Shown here piece after piece: positions 61,199-64,000 of a DNA stretch of 64,000 nt; the stretch's first letter is position 1; each line of letters opens with the position of its first letter. Below the pieces are notes generated by a model. That model did no database searches, was not told the DNA's origin, and saw nothing but the letters and a program-made list of their open reading frames with translations. The translations under genes were made by a program, and so were the position numbers. Source of the stretch: Holophagaceae bacterium (GTDB lineage: Bacteria > Acidobacteriota > Holophagae > Holophagales > Holophagaceae); contig JADKJH010000003.1 in the NCBI GenBank assembly GCA_016722505.1, positions 310,001 through 374,000 of the forward strand, in the 5' to 3' direction.

Positions 61199-61233
61199 AA
61201 TCCTGGCGGACCAATCGTCCGCCAGGATTTTTT
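61199..61233 (+). terminator. Rho-independent terminator of the three-gene operon
   Basis: TCCTGGCGGA (61201-61210) pairs perfectly with TCCGCCAGGA (61218-61227) around CCAATCG, followed by six T. Flanking AA/TT extends the stem. Confidence 0.9.
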
Positions 61234-61267
61234 AAATTCTGGAGAGCATTGCCGAGCTTGGGGAAAG

Positions 61268-62605
61268 TTAGGCCTCCACCACCACGACGCAGTTCCTGCC
61301 GCGGCTTTTAGCCTGGTACAAGGCTTTGTCCACTTGCGCGAAGAGATCCTTGAATCCATGGGATCCCGGGGCGCCGACGCCAAAGCTCATGCTTGGGAAG
61401 ATCGAGTGGCCGTCTGCCAGGACCAGTGGTTCTCCATCAATGCGGCGACGGAGTTTTTCTGCGACGCTTTCGCCAACTTTGAGGTTGGTCTCGGTCAGCA
61501 GAACTGCGAATTCTTCGCCGCCGATGCGAAAGGCTAGGTCGGACTTACGGAGGGAAGCGCGCATGCGCGCCGTGAGGGCCTTCAATACTTCATCGCCTGT
61601 GCCGTGCCCAAAGCGGTCATTGATGAGCTTGAAATGGTCCAGGTCGCTGAGAATGAGCACGAAGGGCCGCTTGTGGCGTTCCCACTGGAAGATCGCATGC
61701 TCAAGGTTCTGGTCGAAAGCCCGGCGGTTGAGCAACTGGGTCAGCGGGTCGGTGAGCACTTCATTGCGGAGGGAGGCTGCCTCTATTTCCAGCATGGTGC
61801 GCCGCTCCCGCAAGTCGCTGATTTGCCGGTCGAACTCGAGTTTCACCCGCTTGGCGTGCATCCATTCCAGACCGCGTCGGCATGCATGCAACAGCCGTGG
61901 ACCGGAAAGCGGCGCTGGAAGCCAATCTCCGGCACCGGCAAGAAGCAGCTTCCGTTCGGTGGCTTCATCCGCAACATTGCCGATGAGGATCACGAACGGC
62001 CGTTCTTCCTGCTCCCGCAGCATCTTGAGGATGCGCAGGGAACGTTCTCCGGTGGCATCAATCCCCAATAGAACCAATGGGGCCTTCACTGTTTCATTGT
62101 TCTTCAAGAATTTCGCTGCGGAATGCTGCTCCAATTCAAACCGGAAGGGTTGCAGCAATTCCGGGAGTTTGCGCGAGAGGCCAGGGGGCAGTCCGATCGC
62201 GCTCACGAGCACCGCGCGTCCGGCACGGTCCGGATCTCCTTCCATGACTGGCTCCAGCTGGTGCAAGAGCTGATGGATGGTGCTGCTCGCTGCGAGGAAT
62301 CCATCCCCATCCACTTCGCGGAGGAGTTCGAGATTAGCCTGGGCTGGTGGCTCCTTGAGGATGATGTAGATAGGCAGATTGTGGAACAAGGCACGGCTTT
62401 CGCCCCGCATCAGGTTGCAGAAGCGGAAGCCATCCAGGGGATCGCCGCTAGCATCCACAAGCATCAACTCGGCTTCATTCCAGGCCTCAGTGGCCAGCGC
62501 GCTCAAAGGATCTGGCAAATGGGTAATGTGATGCCCCGCCCCTTCATAAGCCATGCGGAGGCGTTCTACCAAGGTTGCGTGCTGAGTGATGGCGACAATG
62601 TTCAT
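61268..62605 (-). CDS. Diguanylate cyclase with two N-terminal receiver-like domains
   Basis: A 445-residue c-di-GMP synthase. The N-terminal half has two divergent REC-like folds (NIVAITQHATLVERLRMAY.., MLVDASGDPLDGFRF; then VLVSAIGLPPGLSRKLPE.., LVLLGIDATGERSLRIL) without a full acidic pocket, so phosphorylation is uncertain. A coiled coil (LEFDRQISDLRERRTMLE) joins to GGDEF: LTDPLTQLLNRRAFDQNLEH, ILSDLDHFKLINDRFGH, active GGEEF, and an inhibitory RKSD five residues before it. It stands alone, convergent with the exported operon and downstream of the rpoD region. Confidence 0.9.
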   Translation of the reverse strand: MNIVAITQHATLVERLRMAYEGAGHHITHLPDPLSALATEAWNEAELMLVDASGDPLDGFRFCNLMRGESRALFHNLPIYIILKEPPAQANLELLREVDGDGFLAASSTIHQLLHQLEPVMEGDPDRAGRAVLVSAIGLPPGLSRKLPELLQPFRFELEQHSAAKFLKNNETVKAPLVLLGIDATGERSLRILKMLREQEERPFVILIGNVADEATERKLLLAGAGDWLPAPLSGPRLLHACRRGLEWMHAKRVKLEFDRQISDLRERRTMLEIEAASLRNEVLTDPLTQLLNRRAFDQNLEHAIFQWERHKRPFVLILSDLDHFKLINDRFGHGTGDEVLKALTARMRASLRKSDLAFRIGGEEFAVLLTETNLKVGESVAEKLRRRIDGEPLVLADGHSIFPSMSFGVGAPGSHGFKDLFAQVDKALYQAKSRGRNCVVVVEA

Positions 62606-62738
62606 AGGGGTGGAAGGTTATATGAAGAATAACGGGGCATTGGATATTACTGGAGCCAAAAGGCGCATTGGGGGTAGATTCTTCCCATCTGGCGCTCAAG
62701 GCTAGCCACTCAGAAAACGGAAATGATCCAGCCAATTG

Positions 62739-62765
62739 AAAAAGCCCCGAATTTTCGGGGCTTTT
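62739..62765 (-). terminator. Rho-independent terminator of rpoD
   Basis: AAAAGCCCCGAA and TTCGGGGCTTTT face each other with almost no loop spacer. Read on the minus strand, the stem ends in a T-run 4 nt after the rpoD stop. A-rich/T-rich flanks make it usable in both directions. Confidence 0.85.
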
Positions 62766-62768
62766 CCA

Positions 62769-64000
62769 TCAGCCTAGGAAGGCCTTGAGAGTCTTCGAAT
62801 ACCGCGGGTGGCGAATTTTTCGCAGCGCCTTGGACTCGATCTGGCGGATGCGTTCGCGGGTCACAGCGAACTCGCTGCCCACTTCTTCGAGGGTGTGTTC
62901 GGAAGTATCGTCGCCCACGCCGAAGCGCATGCGCAGGACCTTTTCTTCCCGTTCGGTGAGGGTGTGGAGCACGGAATTGACGGTCTCCTTGAGACGCTGG
63001 CCGACCACTTGCTCCACGGGGGAGACCACGGTCTTGTCCTCGATGAAATCACCAAGGTGGCTGTCTTCTTCCTCACCGATGGGCGTTTCCAGAGAGATGG
63101 GCTCCTGGGCGATCTTCATCACCTTGCGGACTTTGCCCACGGGCATGTCCATGGCGTTGGCGATTTCCTCGCTGGTGGGTTCGCGTCCTAGTTTCTGGAC
63201 CAGCTCGCGCTGGGTGCGGATGAGCTTGTTGATGGTCTCGATCATGTGCACCGGAATGCGAATGGTGCGGGCCTGATCAGCGATGGCGCGGGTGATGGCC
63301 TGGCGGATCCACCAAGTTGCATAGGTGCTGAACTTGAATCCGCGGCTGTATTCGAACTTGTCCACGGCCTTCATCAACCCGATATTGCCCTCCTGGATCA
63401 GATCCAGGAATTGCAGGCCGCGGTTGGTGTAGCGCTTGGCGATGGAGACCACCAGCCTCAGGTTGGCTTCGATCAATTCAGCTTTGGCAGCGCGGCTGAT
63501 GGACTCGGCGGCCTTCAAGCCGTTGTAATCCGCGTGGAATTTCTCAGAGGTGGTTTCGTACTTCTCGAAGAAACGAGCCAGCTCTTCATTGATGTGCTTG
63601 GCTTCCTGGCTGTATTTCTCCTTCATTTTGGCGAAGGCTGGATTTTTGAGCCGGTCCTTGATCTCACGGGCTTTGCGCTCGCCGCCCATGACCTGATTGT
63701 GGTGGTGGGTGATGCGGTCAATAAGCCGCGTGATGGCCAGACTGTTGAGGCCCAGCCGGCGCACCTGACGGCTGACCCGGGCGCGGGCCAGTAGGACTTC
63801 ACGGCCTATTTTCCGTCGCTTGCCAATGGTCTTTTCTCCGGCGTCCACGGCCCGTTTGAGATCCAGGAGATCCTGCAGGGCCTGGTCGAAAACCAGCAAT
63901 TTCTCGAATTGATGGTGGACGTGCTGGGTGGCCGAAGTGCTATCAGCATCTTCGTCTTCGTCAACTTCATCGCTCAAACCCACGACTTCTCGGATCTTTC
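62769..64000 (-). CDS. rpoD: RNA polymerase primary sigma factor RpoD, 3' part (5' end outside window)
   Basis: The principal sigma70 factor, here the last 410 residues; the frame is open past 64000 (KIREVVGLSDEVDEDE, end of region 1.1), so the GTG at 63983 is not the start. It shows the non-conserved region with long helices, region 2 (LIEANLRLVVSIAKRYTNRGLQFLDLIQEG, FSTYATWWIRQAITRAI), region 3 (IRIPVHMIETINKL) and region 4 (LTEREEKVLRMRFGVGDD.., VTRERIRQIESKALRKIRHP). Regions 2.4 and 4.2 look standard, consistent with the TTGACA/TATAAT-like promoters noted in this window. Confidence 0.96.
   Translation of the reverse strand, partial: KIREVVGLSDEVDEDEDADSTSATQHVHHQFEKLLVFDQALQDLLDLKRAVDAGEKTIGKRRKIGREVLLARARVSRQVRRLGLNSLAITRLIDRITHHHNQVMGGERKAREIKDRLKNPAFAKMKEKYSQEAKHINEELARFFEKYETTSEKFHADYNGLKAAESISRAAKAELIEANLRLVVSIAKRYTNRGLQFLDLIQEGNIGLMKAVDKFEYSRGFKFSTYATWWIRQAITRAIADQARTIRIPVHMIETINKLIRTQRELVQKLGREPTSEEIANAMDMPVGKVRKVMKIAQEPISLETPIGEEEDSHLGDFIEDKTVVSPVEQVVGQRLKETVNSVLHTLTEREEKVLRMRFGVGDDTSEHTLEEVGSEFAVTRERIRQIESKALRKIRHPRYSKTLKAFLG

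Overview
The window is 64 kb of GC-rich chromosome from a diderm (Gram-negative) bacterium. LptD, two WaaF-like glycosyltransferases, OmpA and RpoD with a long non-conserved region all point that way. The mix of PEGA-domain Ser/Thr kinases, many multi-REC and GGDEF proteins, a DUF3943 protein, a GT4/GH130 pair and an oxygen-independent haem operon would suit Acidobacteriota of the Holophaga/Geothrix type. That placement is inference; no rRNA or marker comparison was possible.

Layout. (1) 1-5.6 kb: the 3' end of a [NiFe]-hydrogenase large subunit, its maturation protease, a sensor-less hybrid histidine kinase and a REC-GGDEF-REC-REC protein, packed as one operon; the last gene has a frameshift. 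(2) 5.6-20 kb, mostly housekeeping and envelope genes: Ppx/GppA, PAP2 phosphatase, DUF3943 outer-membrane protein, class II aldolase, GH130 phosphorylase with a two-domain GT4 enzyme, OmpA, an exported PAAR protein (frameshifted), class I aldolase, small proteins and PurE. (3) 20-28 kb: two PEGA-type Ser/Thr kinases (the first frameshifted) around mltG, an OB-fold lipoprotein, tlyA and a pentapeptide-repeat protein, then a TIGR01777 oxidoreductase. (4) 28-38 kb, an accessory surface-glycan region: a cyclophilin, two GT9 enzymes, a GT2 enzyme, a nonsense-disrupted epimerase and two pieces of GT4 gene. These pieces flank a low-GC island with an FG-GAP protein and an IS3-type transposase scrap. 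(5) 38-47 kb: aroC, then hemC-hemD-[octamer repeat]-hemL-hemE-hemN-hemH-hemY, a nearly complete path from glutamate-1-semialdehyde to haem (hemA and hemB are not here). (6) 47-54 kb: an Rrf2-ttcA-HEPN operon with a clear promoter and operator, a thioredoxin-like exported protein, a WYL protein with histone-like tails, RNase E/G and a ZIP transporter. (7) 54-64 kb: lptD, a three-gene operon of exported proteins with FlgT-like features, a diguanylate cyclase and the 3' part of rpoD.

Three otherwise healthy genes (about 4.06, 17.05 and 21.03 kb) are each broken by one base in a short G or C run. This looks like either consensus error or recent lesions. The 31-37 kb glycan genes carry nonsense changes as well, so decay there is more likely real.

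Best candidates for undescribed biology: the hydrogenase/phosphorelay/c-di-GMP operon; the exported three-gene FlgT-like operon; the kinase with a roughly 85-residue insert in its activation segment; the near-identical promoters in front of the PAAR and aldolase genes; and the Rrf2-TtcA-HEPN operon.
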